Assembly (NCBI GenBank): GCA_947178145.1
Contig: CAMWXE010000044.1
Coordinates: forward strand, 1 to 42,049
Direction: 5' to 3'
Length of the DNA stretch: 42,049 nucleotides
DNA from: an uncultured Lachnospiraceae bacterium
Lineage (GTDB): Bacteria; Bacillota; Clostridia; Lachnospirales; Lachnospiraceae
In this document: piece after piece, positions 1 through 8,687 of the stretch
Layout: the number at the start of each line of letters is the position of its first letter
Numbering within the stretch: the stretch's first letter is position 1
Program-made: the position numbers and the translations under genes
Notes under the pieces: model-generated
Seen by the model: the letters and a program-made list of their open reading frames with translations, nothing else
What the model was told of the DNA's origin: nothing
The model's database searches: none

Positions 1-80
1 TCTGAATAAATATACATTTTACCAATGTCTATATTCCAACCGCACAGGTAGAAATTTTTCAAGCTGTCTATATAAAATAT

Positions 81-320
81 TCATTTCTTTTTGAAGTAGC
101 CGCATCCGTTCATCGCTGGTGTATGTCCGCATCCCTGGAAATATCTTTTAAATGCCTGACTTTTTTGACTGTTATATTTGTCATAAACAATTGTTTCATT
201 TCCCACCCATCTTTCTTGTTTGTTCAATTTGGAAATCACCTTTCTTATCGCCTCTGTAATATCATTTGCTAATACAATACCTGTTTCATCGCGCCGGCCA
301 TATGTTCCTGTCTGTTCCAT
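81..320 (-). CDS. Small hypothetical protein, uncertain
   Basis: This is a 79-residue reading frame that I do not recognise. It is basic, with a C-terminal part containing two cysteines and a histidine (GCGH and GCGYFKKK at the very end). It has no signal peptide or membrane segment. No clear ribosome binding site precedes the ATG. It lies downstream of the UxuB terminator and is not part of the operon. It could be a genuine small gene, the remnant of a larger one, or a chance frame; base composition here is more AT-rich than in the rest of the window. Confidence 0.25.
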   Translation of the reverse strand: MEQTGTYGRRDETGIVLANDITEAIRKVISKLNKQERWVGNETIVYDKYNSQKSQAFKRYFQGCGHTPAMNGCGYFKKK

Positions 321-511
321 CTATACCGCGCAATTCAATGTATAATACCTGCGGCAACGCTATAATACATGATTTTACCATAATTTTAACAGAAATGATA
401 CGGAATCATGCAAGTTCTGACAGTTTTCTTTCGTTTCTTATAGCAGGCAATCGTAATCAGTTCAATCATAAAGCAGCTTTGATTGCAATGATTGCAATAT
501 GAAATCACCGC
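321..511. other. Intergenic stretch with a 9-bp tandem repeat
   Basis: AT-rich sequence between the small left-hand frame and the terminator of the long operon. No convincing gene is visible. Positions 481-498 hold two tandem copies of GATTGCAAT, each containing the 8-bp palindrome ATTGCAAT. Nothing else could be assigned. Confidence 0.4.
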
Positions 512-542
512 AAAAAACGCCTGCCATTCCCATGACAAGCGT
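512..542 (-). terminator. Rho-independent terminator after the UxuB-like gene
   Basis: Read on the minus strand, a 10-bp stem (arms 533-542 and 517-526, with two G-U pairs) encloses a 6-nt loop and is followed by six T residues (512-517). It lies about 40 bases beyond the stop codon of the UxuB-like gene and closes the left block. Confidence 0.8.
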
Positions 543-582
543 CTTTGCATTATCCGTAACGATACTGTTTCCCTAACGTATC

Positions 583-2196
583 CTACACATATTTTTGCAG
601 TGTCCTGCGGACTGCACCTGCTCCTGTGATTAGTTCCTTAAAATAGTCACACACTTTTCCAGCCAGACCTGCTTCATAGAGATTGACACCAAATATTTGA
701 GCGTCTTCCATCATTGGCTTTATAACCTCTTCCACTTCCGTATCGCCCATCTTGATTTTTTCCATCTGGAGTCTTAACGTTTCAAGGAGTGGGTCCGGGC
801 TCAGCTCAAACGGCTCTCCTTTATCGTCAACTGCCATCAGATATCTCAGCCAGCCTGCAAGCACAAGCGGTATCATCTGCAAATCTTCCGCATGCAGGCT
901 TTCGTCTGCATGATAAGCTTTGATAGTCTCCCCAAAACGGATTGCCAGCTTCTGCGAGGTGTCTGTGGCAATCCTCTGCGGGGTATCCGGCATAAACGGG
1001 TTGGGCACGCGTATCTTTAGCACGGTATCAATAAATTCTTTCGGATCAAGGATTCCCGGATTGACTACCACAGGAAGCCCCTCCTGATAACCTACTGCTT
1101 CTGCCAGCCTCACAAGCTCCTTATCCCGCATCTCGTCGGAAATCTTTTTGTATCCCAGCAGGCAGCCGAAAATGGCAAGGCAGGTGTGCAGCGGATTCAG
1201 GCAGGTGCACACTTTCATTTTCTCCACCTTATCCACCGTTTCCCGGTCTGTAAAGATAATTCCTCCATCTTCAAGCTTCGGACGTCCGTTCGGGAAATCA
1301 TCCTCGATGACCAGATATTCCGTCTCCTCCGCGTTTACAAACGGCGCAACGTATGTATTTTTTGACGTGATAACCGGGCTTAAGTCCTCCACCCCGTCCT
1401 CCTGCAGGATTTTCTCCACAGACGCGTCCGGTCTGGGTGTGATCTTGTCAATCATGCTCCACGGGAAGGAGACTTTCGGGGAATCGATATATTCTATAAA
1501 TCCAGCATCCGCTTTCTTGTTTTCCACCCACGCTTTTGCAAATGCTGATACCGCTGCGTACAGCTTGTCCCCATTGTGGGAACAGTTATCTGTGCTGACC
1601 ATTGCGATTGGCTTTTCTCCTGCGCCGTATCTGGCATACAGCAACGATGTGACTTTCCCCATATAGCTTACCGGGTTCTTTGGCCCTGCTGCAAAGTCCG
1701 CCTGTACTTCCGGCAAAATCTCACCTTTTCCATTTACCAAACTATATCCTTTCTCCGTAATCGTAAAAGTTGCCATCTGCAGGGAATCATTCGCAAAGAC
1801 TCCCTTTAACCGGCCAAACGCCATATAATTACCCACATCCAGCGGCAGGGCTTCCGCGACGCTTCCCACGACCTTCTTGTCAATCGTCCCGTCTGCCTTT
1901 AATGTCACAGCTATTCCAAGATTATCATGCGGCATATACATTTTTTCTATGATTTCATTGTCATATCCTTCCGCCACGAGGATTCCCCTGTCCAGCGTTC
2001 CGCCGTCCAACAGATTCTGCACGATAACTGCGTGAAATGCACGGAACAGATTCCCTGCCCCAAAATGAATCCAGAACGGATTCTCCTTTGTCGCCTTTGC
2101 CACCTGAACGATGTCATACTGCGGCAGCAAAAATCCCCTCTCTTCCCACTGCTTTCGTTTCATGTTATCTGTAACTTCCTGTAAATTTATTTTCAT
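583..2196 (-). CDS. uxuB: Mannitol dehydrogenase family protein, probable D-fructuronate reductase (UxuB-like)
   Basis: The protein belongs to the long-chain polyol dehydrogenase family, which includes UxuB (fructuronate to mannonate, NAD-dependent), UxaB and mannitol 2-dehydrogenase. It is cytoplasmic. Visible features are an N-terminal nucleotide-binding segment (HFGAGNLFRAFHA, about residues 44-56), the DNCSHNGDKL motif (203-212), and the catalytic Lys-x5-Asn-x2-His pattern at K328, N334 and H337. The start at 2196 gives 537 residues, in the usual range, and has GAGAGGAG 8 nt upstream; an in-frame GTG at 2298 lacks these merits and would overlap the preceding gene. The substrate call rests on context: GH115 and xylan genes in the same window release (methyl)glucuronate. 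Tagaturonate reductase or another polyol dehydrogenase cannot be excluded. It is the last gene before a terminator. Confidence 0.8.
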   Translation of the reverse strand: MKINLQEVTDNMKRKQWEERGFLLPQYDIVQVAKATKENPFWIHFGAGNLFRAFHAVIVQNLLDGGTLDRGILVAEGYDNEIIEKMYMPHDNLGIAVTLKADGTIDKKVVGSVAEALPLDVGNYMAFGRLKGVFANDSLQMATFTITEKGYSLVNGKGEILPEVQADFAAGPKNPVSYMGKVTSLLYARYGAGEKPIAMVSTDNCSHNGDKLYAAVSAFAKAWVENKKADAGFIEYIDSPKVSFPWSMIDKITPRPDASVEKILQEDGVEDLSPVITSKNTYVAPFVNAEETEYLVIEDDFPNGRPKLEDGGIIFTDRETVDKVEKMKVCTCLNPLHTCLAIFGCLLGYKKISDEMRDKELVRLAEAVGYQEGLPVVVNPGILDPKEFIDTVLKIRVPNPFMPDTPQRIATDTSQKLAIRFGETIKAYHADESLHAEDLQMIPLVLAGWLRYLMAVDDKGEPFELSPDPLLETLRLQMEKIKMGDTEVEEVIKPMMEDAQIFGVNLYEAGLAGKVCDYFKELITGAGAVRRTLQKYV

Positions 2197-2297
2197 GATG
2201 ATTTCTCCTCTCTTCACAAAATGTCCATTCACCCGCTTCCAAACCCATGAAATGCCCTGAATTGTATCGTACTGCTCTGTATCTCTTCTCAAATGCA

Positions 2298-4769
2298 CTA
2301 CCGTGCTGTGGTAAAATAATTCAGATTTTCCTCCACTGCAATCGACAGCTGTTTGAGCTCCACTGCTGCTCTCGCAAGCGATGCCGTGGCATCGTTTAAT
2401 TCATTCATCGAAGTGTTGGTCTGCTCTGTCGTCGCGGCGTTCTCCTCCGCGATGGCGGACAGATTCGTCATGAGTCCAACCACATGCTCCCCTGACCTGC
2501 CGCACACATCCGCTTGTTCCTGCACGACACCCATTCCATTGACAGCAGCTGAAATTCCTTCCTCGACCACCCCAAACTTCACTTTGGTCTCATCGAGCTT
2601 TGCCTTCTGGTTCATGATCATATCCGTGACTTCATTGATGGATTGTACAGTCTGCTGAGACTCCTTTGACAAAGCAAGAATGATATCGTCGATCACTTTT
2701 GCCGACGAATTGGTCTGTTCTGCAAGTTTCTGGATCTCGCTTGCCACGACTGCAAATCCCCTGCCTGCCTCTCCGGCTCTTGCCGCCTCTATGCTGGCAT
2801 TGAGCGACAGCAGATTTGTCTGGCTTGCAATCTCTGCAATCAGGTTGACAACCTCCTGAATCTTTACAACGGATTCGTTTGTCTTGTGAATCAAATCCGA
2901 AATCTTGGTGAATGCATCTGCGGTCTGGTCACTTGTGCTGCTCAGCTCATGGACAATCTCTGCCGCCTCTGCTCCCTTATCGTGCATCTCCTTTGCAGTG
3001 TCTGACAAACTGTCCACACTTGCTGTAATTTGAAACATATTCTCCTGCATCCTGGACACCTGCTGGGAGGAATCTGAGATATCATCCGCCTGCGCTACAG
3101 CGCCTTTTGCAATCTCTTCTAAGGCTGCGCTGACCACCTCCGATGCACCCTTTGTCCTGTTTGCCCTGGCCTCCAGCTCACTGCCTGCCTCCGCGAGATT
3201 TGCCGAGATGCCCTGCAGCTGCCGGATGCTGCCCTCCAGTTTATCCAGAAATCCGTTCAGATTTCTGCCAAAACGCGAAAATTCGTCATTTTTATCCGCC
3301 CTGATCCTGACAGAGATACTTCCCTGTGCGATTTGATCCAGCGAACTCTGAAAGCTCGTCACACTCCTGTCGATGCCGGTGCCGATCAATACTGTCATGC
3401 CGACAAGAATCATGGACGCTGCGATCAGCACGATCACACTCAGCTTCTCCACCGTCGATTTTACCTGCGCCATATCCGCCGAAGCCCTGTCCTTGATAAT
3501 CCCGCACAAGCTTGTGAGTTCGGCATTCAACGTCACATTCTCTGCCTTTAATGCGAGAATCTGGTCGTCAAGCGCCTTCATCTGCGAGAGGACCTCCTTC
3601 TTGGCACCGAGCTTTGCCAGCGAGTCCCCGGCAAGACCGCTGTCCGTCGTATATAGCGGAATATTGGTCTCCATCTCTGCGATCAGCTGCTCGATCCCTG
3701 CGTAGATCTCCGCCACGTCTTTTCCTTCCACCACCAGTCTGCTGTATGTATCCACGTCCTTGTCCAGCTGTTCCAGGCTTCCGCTATAGCTGTATGCGCC
3801 CGAATAAGCGCCGCCGTATTTGTACTCATACGTCATGTCATTGGGCTCCAGATAAACTGTGTACTCGATCGTCGAGTAATTCTGCGGATCGTACTCGCTG
3901 ACCGGTATCTCCACCGCAAATTCCTCCCAGCCCTCATTGGAGGCGTTAAAGCTGCATCCAACGCGGATCGCCGGCTTTTCATCGAATGTGGTGACTTCGC
4001 TGTCCACATAGGCTACATTGGAACCTTTTACCGAATCGACTGCGTTCAGGTCGATCTCTGCCTTGTCTGCGCCCTTTGTGAACCTGATGTCCGTGATATA
4101 ACAGTCTCCTTGATATGTGAGTGTCCCTCCGATGCGGAATATCAGCGAATTTCTCCTCACACCATTTGGTACCGGCCCTGTATAGACAAGTTTCACATAC
4201 TCTTTGCCATCAATCTCCACGCGATCGCCGCTCGACCACATCCGGGCATCGATCCACTTGATTTCCAGCCATTCCGGCTTGTCAATCAGCACAGAGAAGC
4301 TCTCCGACAGCGCACTGTTCGTCTCGACATATTGTCCGTACAATCCGCTCACACCGTCAAATCCTCTTGTGCCGCTCCACTCTCTGATCCCACTGTAATT
4401 GGACTGAATCCTTGTAAGCCCGTCCATCATCTTGCCGATGTCTTCCCTGTACGCCGCACCTGTCATGTCCCGCAATTGTTCCACATTGGAGAGCATCTGC
4501 CCCAGATTGCCCAGAATGTTGTCCAGATACTTCTGATCAATATAATACTGGTATTGTGCCTCGAGTGCAAGATTTTTTGCCTGCAGCACGTCGATTTCGT
4601 TGACGATCGATCCAATCTCGCTGTTGCTGCTGTTCCTGCCCAGCGAATTGATACCCAGCACACCGATGCAGACCGCCGCTAAGATCGAGAAGATTCCCAT
4701 CAGCAGTATCTTGCTCTTGATCGTCTGAAACAACCCTGTGCTTCTCTTTGTATTTCCATCCTCATTCAT
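2298..4769 (-). CDS. Methyl-accepting chemotaxis protein with large beta-rich ectodomain
   Basis: An 823-residue chemoreceptor. TM1 spans about residues 21-41 and TM2 about 444-463, so about 400 residues lie outside the cell. HAMP follows at about 465-517, and the cytoplasmic signalling hairpin has its conserved tip at about 648-690 ([20 protein letters not shown], then [14 protein letters not shown]). The ectodomain is not a simple four-helix bundle. Helical parts (43-160 and 333-440) flank a beta-rich segment (about 163-315) that resembles a jelly-roll carbohydrate-binding module (for example [10 protein letters not shown] and [10 protein letters not shown]), followed by a Tyr/Gly/Ser-rich stretch around 314-330. 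No CheR-binding pentapeptide is seen at the C-terminus. It sits between the U32-like genes and uxuB. Its ribosome binding site is GGAGGGG. Sensing of plant glycan is inferred from the fold impression and the context. Confidence 0.92.
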   Translation of the reverse strand: MNEDGNTKRSTGLFQTIKSKILLMGIFSILAAVCIGVLGINSLGRNSSNSEIGSIVNEIDVLQAKNLALEAQYQYYIDQKYLDNILGNLGQMLSNVEQLRDMTGAAYREDIGKMMDGLTRIQSNYSGIREWSGTRGFDGVSGLYGQYVETNSALSESFSVLIDKPEWLEIKWIDARMWSSGDRVEIDGKEYVKLVYTGPVPNGVRRNSLIFRIGGTLTYQGDCYITDIRFTKGADKAEIDLNAVDSVKGSNVAYVDSEVTTFDEKPAIRVGCSFNASNEGWEEFAVEIPVSEYDPQNYSTIEYTVYLEPNDMTYEYKYGGAYSGAYSYSGSLEQLDKDVDTYSRLVVEGKDVAEIYAGIEQLIAEMETNIPLYTTDSGLAGDSLAKLGAKKEVLSQMKALDDQILALKAENVTLNAELTSLCGIIKDRASADMAQVKSTVEKLSVIVLIAASMILVGMTVLIGTGIDRSVTSFQSSLDQIAQGSISVRIRADKNDEFSRFGRNLNGFLDKLEGSIRQLQGISANLAEAGSELEARANRTKGASEVVSAALEEIAKGAVAQADDISDSSQQVSRMQENMFQITASVDSLSDTAKEMHDKGAEAAEIVHELSSTSDQTADAFTKISDLIHKTNESVVKIQEVVNLIAEIASQTNLLSLNASIEAARAGEAGRGFAVVASEIQKLAEQTNSSAKVIDDIILALSKESQQTVQSINEVTDMIMNQKAKLDETKVKFGVVEEGISAAVNGMGVVQEQADVCGRSGEHVVGLMTNLSAIAEENAATTEQTNTSMNELNDATASLARAAVELKQLSIAVEENLNYFTTAR

Positions 4770-4984
4770 GTTGTCCGTTCCCCTCCGTTCTTATCCCATA
4801 TAGATTCCAGGAGGCTATTTTCAAGATACTCCGGAAGTCTATTGCCACATATAAAAGCTCCATGATATATTGTACAAATTAAACAGGAAACAAACCCCCG
4901 ACAAACTAAATATCATGCACTTGCTTTTTATATCAATATTTCTGTTTTTATGAATCTCCGCTGACGGCATCCGTGCCTTTTCCT
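4770..4984. other. 215-bp gap upstream of the chemoreceptor gene
   Basis: No coding frame is evident. On the minus strand a TACAAT box (4867-4872) lies within an AT-rich stretch upstream of the chemoreceptor start. A well spaced -35 box is not obvious, so an internal promoter is possible but unproven. The spacing is larger than between most genes of this block. Confidence 0.3.
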
Positions 4985-5878
4985 TTACTTTTTTGCAGTC
5001 CCCTTCACAGCCTGATCGAGCTTATCCCTAATCAACGCCCGCTTCTCCTCCTTCACGAGAAAATACAGATACGCGTCGAGCACATACTGCATGGGCATCC
5101 CACGCCCCGCAATCTTGAAGTTCACAAATCCCCGCTCAATATAGCTTCCGATCTCATCGTTGGACAGGAACGCCGGGCGCTTTGTACACTCCGCGAAGGT
5201 CTTGTTCGGGTTCGCGTTGGGGCACGGGAAGATGTCCTTCACGTCAAACTCCAGCTGCGCCCTGGACTGCTGCGCATAATGTTCCGCGCGCTTTGGACAG
5301 CCCGGCGTGCACACCTCGTTCACCAGCAGCTCGATACGCCCCGCATGGGGTTCCAGCTCCTTTAGCACCCTCTCGTTGTGGTTCAGGTCATAGTCCAGTA
5401 CTACCAGAAGATAATCCCGCTCCAGCTCCCCAAGCACGCCCCCTGTCTGCACGATCCTCTTTGTGGTGGACGAAATCAGCGGAAAGCGCGGCCACTCACG
5501 GCGGAGATAATCCTCCAGCACGCGGGTGTTCACCAGCGCCTGATTCATGCCGTTGTCTGCAAGCCGCATGATGAGGTTGCAGTAGGTATCCTGGAGATGC
5601 CTTTCCTCCAGGACAGCGTTCGTCCATGTAAACCGCACCGGCACATTTCTGCTATTGTAAAGTTTCAGGGTTGCCTCAATGTCCCTCTTCCCGGCGATTC
5701 CCATGACTACACGGCCGCCGTTCCAGATAGCGCCCGGAAATGTCCCGTAGACTGAGCCGATCCGGTATCCGTCGCGAAAACAGTCGGGATACTGTTCCAT
5801 CAGTGTGATTACCGCGCAATTTAACTGCCGGAAATAACAAAACCCCGGCAGATGCCAAAATACTTCTCTCTTAGCCAT
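4985..5878 (-). CDS. U32-like (collagenase-like/PrtC-type) protein, copy 2
   Basis: A 297-residue soluble protein, paralogous to the next gene upstream (5900-6856). Both share an N-terminal FPxxxWNGGR segment, an LVNxVCxPxCPxR motif (C190 and C194 here), a YC motif (C100), a further Cys near C219, and a C-terminal GFxNFKxxGR segment. The last recalls the KIEGR element of U32 proteins, and clustered cysteines are known Fe-S ligands in U32 members such as UbiU/UbiV and the tRNA/rRNA hydroxylation factors. There is no signal peptide or membrane segment, so it is probably cytoplasmic. Its start lies 21 nt after its partner, with a GGGAGG ribosome binding site, suggesting co-translation. Substrate and reaction are unknown; the old 'peptidase' label of the family should not be assumed. 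Confidence 0.6.
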   Translation of the reverse strand: MAKREVFWHLPGFCYFRQLNCAVITLMEQYPDCFRDGYRIGSVYGTFPGAIWNGGRVVMGIAGKRDIEATLKLYNSRNVPVRFTWTNAVLEERHLQDTYCNLIMRLADNGMNQALVNTRVLEDYLRREWPRFPLISSTTKRIVQTGGVLGELERDYLLVVLDYDLNHNERVLKELEPHAGRIELLVNEVCTPGCPKRAEHYAQQSRAQLEFDVKDIFPCPNANPNKTFAECTKRPAFLSNDEIGSYIERGFVNFKIAGRGMPMQYVLDAYLYFLVKEEKRALIRDKLDQAVKGTAKK

Positions 5879-5899
5879 GTCAAACCTCCCTTTGCAATG

Positions 5900-6856
5900 C
5901 TACGGCCACCTGGAGGGCTTTGGCCTTCCCACCGTGATCAGCCGGTTTGCCGCCAGACTGTTGAGCAGCGTAGTCGCGGCGTCCACACGGTACTCGGGGC
6001 GTATCAGATAGTGGCAGTAAACCTCCATGATGTAAAAGAGGTTTGCTGTCCTTCCCTCCAGCTTAAAATTGTTAAACCCCATCGGCACATATTTCTCCCA
6101 GATATCCCCGGGCGACACATAGGTGCAGTAGCTTTGGATCACGGCAAACTCATTGTGCTCCCCATAGTCGCAGTGCCAGGGCTCCAGGGGAATCTGCCTG
6201 TCAGGGGTGCGCGTGCGGTTTTTGAGCAGGATGCGCTGGTTTTTTGCCTCGTTTTCATAGTGCCTGCCCCTCCTTGGACAGTCAGGCCGGCACACTGCGT
6301 TCACAAGGATTTCGCATCGTTTCCGATCTTCGCTATTGATTTTTTCCAATAATTCAAAGCGGTTGTTGAAATTGTAATCCAATACTACGAGGTGATAGTC
6401 CTTTTTCAGCTCTTCATTCACCGCATCGATGTCCCGGATTTCCTTGCAGGTAGAACTGTTGATCCGAAAGCCCGGATAATTCCTGCGCACATATTCCTCC
6501 AGAAGCGGCGATACGACGAGCACCCCGTTCTGTCCGTTGTCCGCCGCCTTCATGCAGAAATTGCAGTAGGGATCCCTCAAATCCTCCTCGTCGAGAAACA
6601 TATTTGTGTAGGTATAGCGCACGGCCACGCCCTTGTCATTTATGCTCCTGATTGCATTTTCGATATAACCTGCGTCGCACTGGTCATTGGGTGAGCGCCT
6701 GCCGCCATTCCAGAGCGACATGGGAAATTCTCCGAAAAAGGACGCTATCCGCACGCCTTCCCTGAAATAGTGCGGCCTTTTCTCCAGCATCGACAGCAGC
6801 ACCATATTCAGCGGTAAATTCTGCCGCAGCCCCGGCAGATGAAACCAAACCTCCAT
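5900..6856 (-). CDS. U32-like (collagenase-like/PrtC-type) protein, copy 1
   Basis: A 318-residue paralogue of the 4985-5878 product, colinear along its whole length. Shared features are FPMSLWNGGR (about 44-53), YCNFC (C98; the second Cys is not shared), LVNAVCRPDCPRRGRHY (C189 and C193), PWHC (C229) and GFNNFKLEGR (260-269). Four cysteines conserved in both copies are a plausible Fe-S cluster ligand set (inference). No export signal is present. AAGGAAAGGA precedes the start. It lies downstream of the solute-binding lipoprotein gene but is separated from it by a terminator-like hairpin, so it may be expressed at a lower level than the importer genes. The function in glycan metabolism is unknown. 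Confidence 0.62.
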   Translation of the reverse strand: MEVWFHLPGLRQNLPLNMVLLSMLEKRPHYFREGVRIASFFGEFPMSLWNGGRRSPNDQCDAGYIENAIRSINDKGVAVRYTYTNMFLDEEDLRDPYCNFCMKAADNGQNGVLVVSPLLEEYVRRNYPGFRINSSTCKEIRDIDAVNEELKKDYHLVVLDYNFNNRFELLEKINSEDRKRCEILVNAVCRPDCPRRGRHYENEAKNQRILLKNRTRTPDRQIPLEPWHCDYGEHNEFAVIQSYCTYVSPGDIWEKYVPMGFNNFKLEGRTANLFYIMEVYCHYLIRPEYRVDAATTLLNSLAANRLITVGRPKPSRWP

Positions 6857-6901
6857 AATTTATCCTTTCCTTATTCCTCCAATGCAGCGGCCAATATTTT
6901 C

Positions 6902-6933
6902 AAAAAGAGGATGGCGTCCGGAAAACACCATCC
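6902..6933 (-). terminator. Terminator or attenuator after the solute-binding lipoprotein gene
   Basis: On the minus strand an 8-bp stem (6926-6933 with 6909-6916, one G-U pair) and 9-nt loop are followed by TCTTTTT. It lies about 50 bases beyond the lipoprotein stop codon. Because the same strand continues into the U32-like genes, it may act as a partial, intra-operon terminator that lowers expression of the genes after it. Confidence 0.65.
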
Positions 6934-6981
6934 CCATATTTGTTCCTTGTTCTCTATTGTTCTGGCCGTTCTTAACCGTTC

Positions 6982-8541
6982 CTATTTTTTTAAAGAAGCG
7001 TTAAACTCATCCACAGCGGTCTGCCATGCGGGCAGGTTCTGCTCCAGAATCGCGTCAACGTCAGCGCCCACACTCAGCTTCCACAGGAAATCATCATTTG
7101 GATTGAAGTTCGGAACGATTGCATGCCAGTCGTCAACGCCCCTTGTCGTCATCATGTCGATGGTCTCATCCACAGAACGCGTGTCCTTCATGCCGCCATA
7201 GAGGTTATCCAGCAGTGCATAGTATCCCTCATAGCCCGGAACATCCTCCGTCCATACGTCATAGGCAAACATCAGCTGCCTTGCTTTCTCGTCACTGTAG
7301 GATGCAGGCAGGCAGAGGAGATTGTTGCCCTTGTTTGTCACATTGTCGCCTTTGGGTCCCTTCGGGAACATTACATAGCCATAGTCGACGCTCTGATCCA
7401 GCTGTACGCCGTTTACCTCCACAGGATTCTGACCTGTCAGCCAGCCGCCCTCATACGCGCAGTACGCGTCATCATACATGAACGCTGCCTTGCCGCTCAT
7501 AAAGAGGTTCTTGTAATCTTCCCAGTTTGAGCCTTCCTCATTACTGTAATCCAGATAGTACTTGTTGGTGACAGTGTCAATTGCAAAATGCAGGCCTTCT
7601 TTCACTGCATCGCTGTCAGCAGTCAGTGTATATGTGCCGTCATTGTTCCTGGTGACAAGCTCACCGCCGTTGGAGCGCACACACATATAGATCATAGGGC
7701 CGTTGTTCTGCACGCAGCCAAAAACGTCATTCTGACCGTCATTGTCCGTATCCCTCTGTACCTGATCCATGATGTCGACCCATGCGTCCCATGTCCATGT
7801 GCCGTCTGCCTGCATATCATAGATCGTCTCCGGGTCGATACCGGCATCCTTGAGCACTGTCTTATTGAAATACAGACCGCCTCTTGGCTCGGAAGGCCCG
7901 GTGTAGAAGCAGTATACAGAATCGCCGATCTTCCAGCTGTTTACCTCTCCGTTTATCTGCCACTTCTCTGCGGAGAGATCGATCACATCGCCGTCCAGCT
8001 TCGTCAGATCATACATCAGTCCCTGGCTGACATCCGCCGCTGTAGCTGCGGAATTCGTCAGCGTATAGATCACATTCTCATCGGTTCCTGATGTGGCAGC
8101 CTGCACAAAGGCCTCGCCGATCGAGCCTTCCTCCCAGCCCCACCCTGCGTAGTTCTTCTGAACCATTGTGAAGTTGTATGTATCCTGAAGCCACTCCTGA
8201 TATTCTCTCTGCGCTGCCTGGAAATCCGTTTTAGGCTCTTCCGGATCATTGCTCCACCAGTCAGCGATAATGATCTCCATGCCTCCTAAATCAAAGGGTT
8301 CTCCTGTGGTCGGATCGATGCGCACTTCTGCCATGCCATCCTCTTCGGCATCTGTCCCCTGCTCTACTGCATCCGTCTTTGTCTCGCCGCCGGTCTGCTC
8401 CCCGGTGCCTGCCTGTGTGTCCCCACCGGTCTGCTCTCCGCTTGCAGGCTGATCTGCATTACCGCCGCAGCCAGTCATCCCCACTGTCATGATCGCCGCA
8501 ATAGAAGCTGCCATCAGTCTGTTTAACATTTTTCTTTTCAT
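6982..8541 (-). CDS. Sugar ABC transporter solute-binding lipoprotein
   Basis: A 519-residue extracellular solute-binding protein (family 1 type) attached to the membrane by lipid. The signal peptide ends in a lipobox (GMTGC, Cys at residue 25), followed by a low-complexity Gly/Thr/Glu/Gln linker (about 27-70) with a repeated GEQTGG unit, then the binding domain (IIIADWW at its start; YDMQADGTWTWDAW and MFPKGPKGDN typical of the family). It follows permease pair 2 (8688-10599), which it presumably serves. The start has a GGAGG ribosome binding site. No ATPase is encoded nearby, as is usual for importers that share an MsmX-type ATPase. The ligand is inferred to be a xylan-derived oligosaccharide. 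Confidence 0.92.
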   Translation of the reverse strand: MKRKMLNRLMAASIAAIMTVGMTGCGGNADQPASGEQTGGDTQAGTGEQTGGETKTDAVEQGTDAEEDGMAEVRIDPTTGEPFDLGGMEIIIADWWSNDPEEPKTDFQAAQREYQEWLQDTYNFTMVQKNYAGWGWEEGSIGEAFVQAATSGTDENVIYTLTNSAATAADVSQGLMYDLTKLDGDVIDLSAEKWQINGEVNSWKIGDSVYCFYTGPSEPRGGLYFNKTVLKDAGIDPETIYDMQADGTWTWDAWVDIMDQVQRDTDNDGQNDVFGCVQNNGPMIYMCVRSNGGELVTRNNDGTYTLTADSDAVKEGLHFAIDTVTNKYYLDYSNEEGSNWEDYKNLFMSGKAAFMYDDAYCAYEGGWLTGQNPVEVNGVQLDQSVDYGYVMFPKGPKGDNVTNKGNNLLCLPASYSDEKARQLMFAYDVWTEDVPGYEGYYALLDNLYGGMKDTRSVDETIDMMTTRGVDDWHAIVPNFNPNDDFLWKLSVGADVDAILEQNLPAWQTAVDEFNASLKK

Positions 8542-8610
8542 ATTATATCATCCTCCATTCTTGCTGTGCCTGCCAATCAGAATACAGACACGAAAACTTA
8601 TTATATAAAC

Positions 8611-8651
8611 TTCCGCCTGCCCGCTCCCTGAACCGGAAACAGGCAGCGGAA
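8611..8651 (-). other. Intercistronic hairpin between permease and lipoprotein genes
   Basis: An imperfect stem of 10-11 bp (8611-8621 with 8642-8651, one bulged base) lies between the MalG-type permease stop and the lipoprotein start. No T tract follows on the minus strand, so it does not look like a terminator. Such hairpins often stabilise the 3' end of the upstream message or mark a processing site; that role is inferred. Confidence 0.45.
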
Positions 8652-8687
8652 ACCCATACCACAACCATTCCCGCAAAACACGCGGTA

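Noticed and set aside
4973..5755. Plus-strand frames opposite the U32-like genes
   Set aside because: They are antisense to genes that share clear paralogy and good ribosome binding sites.
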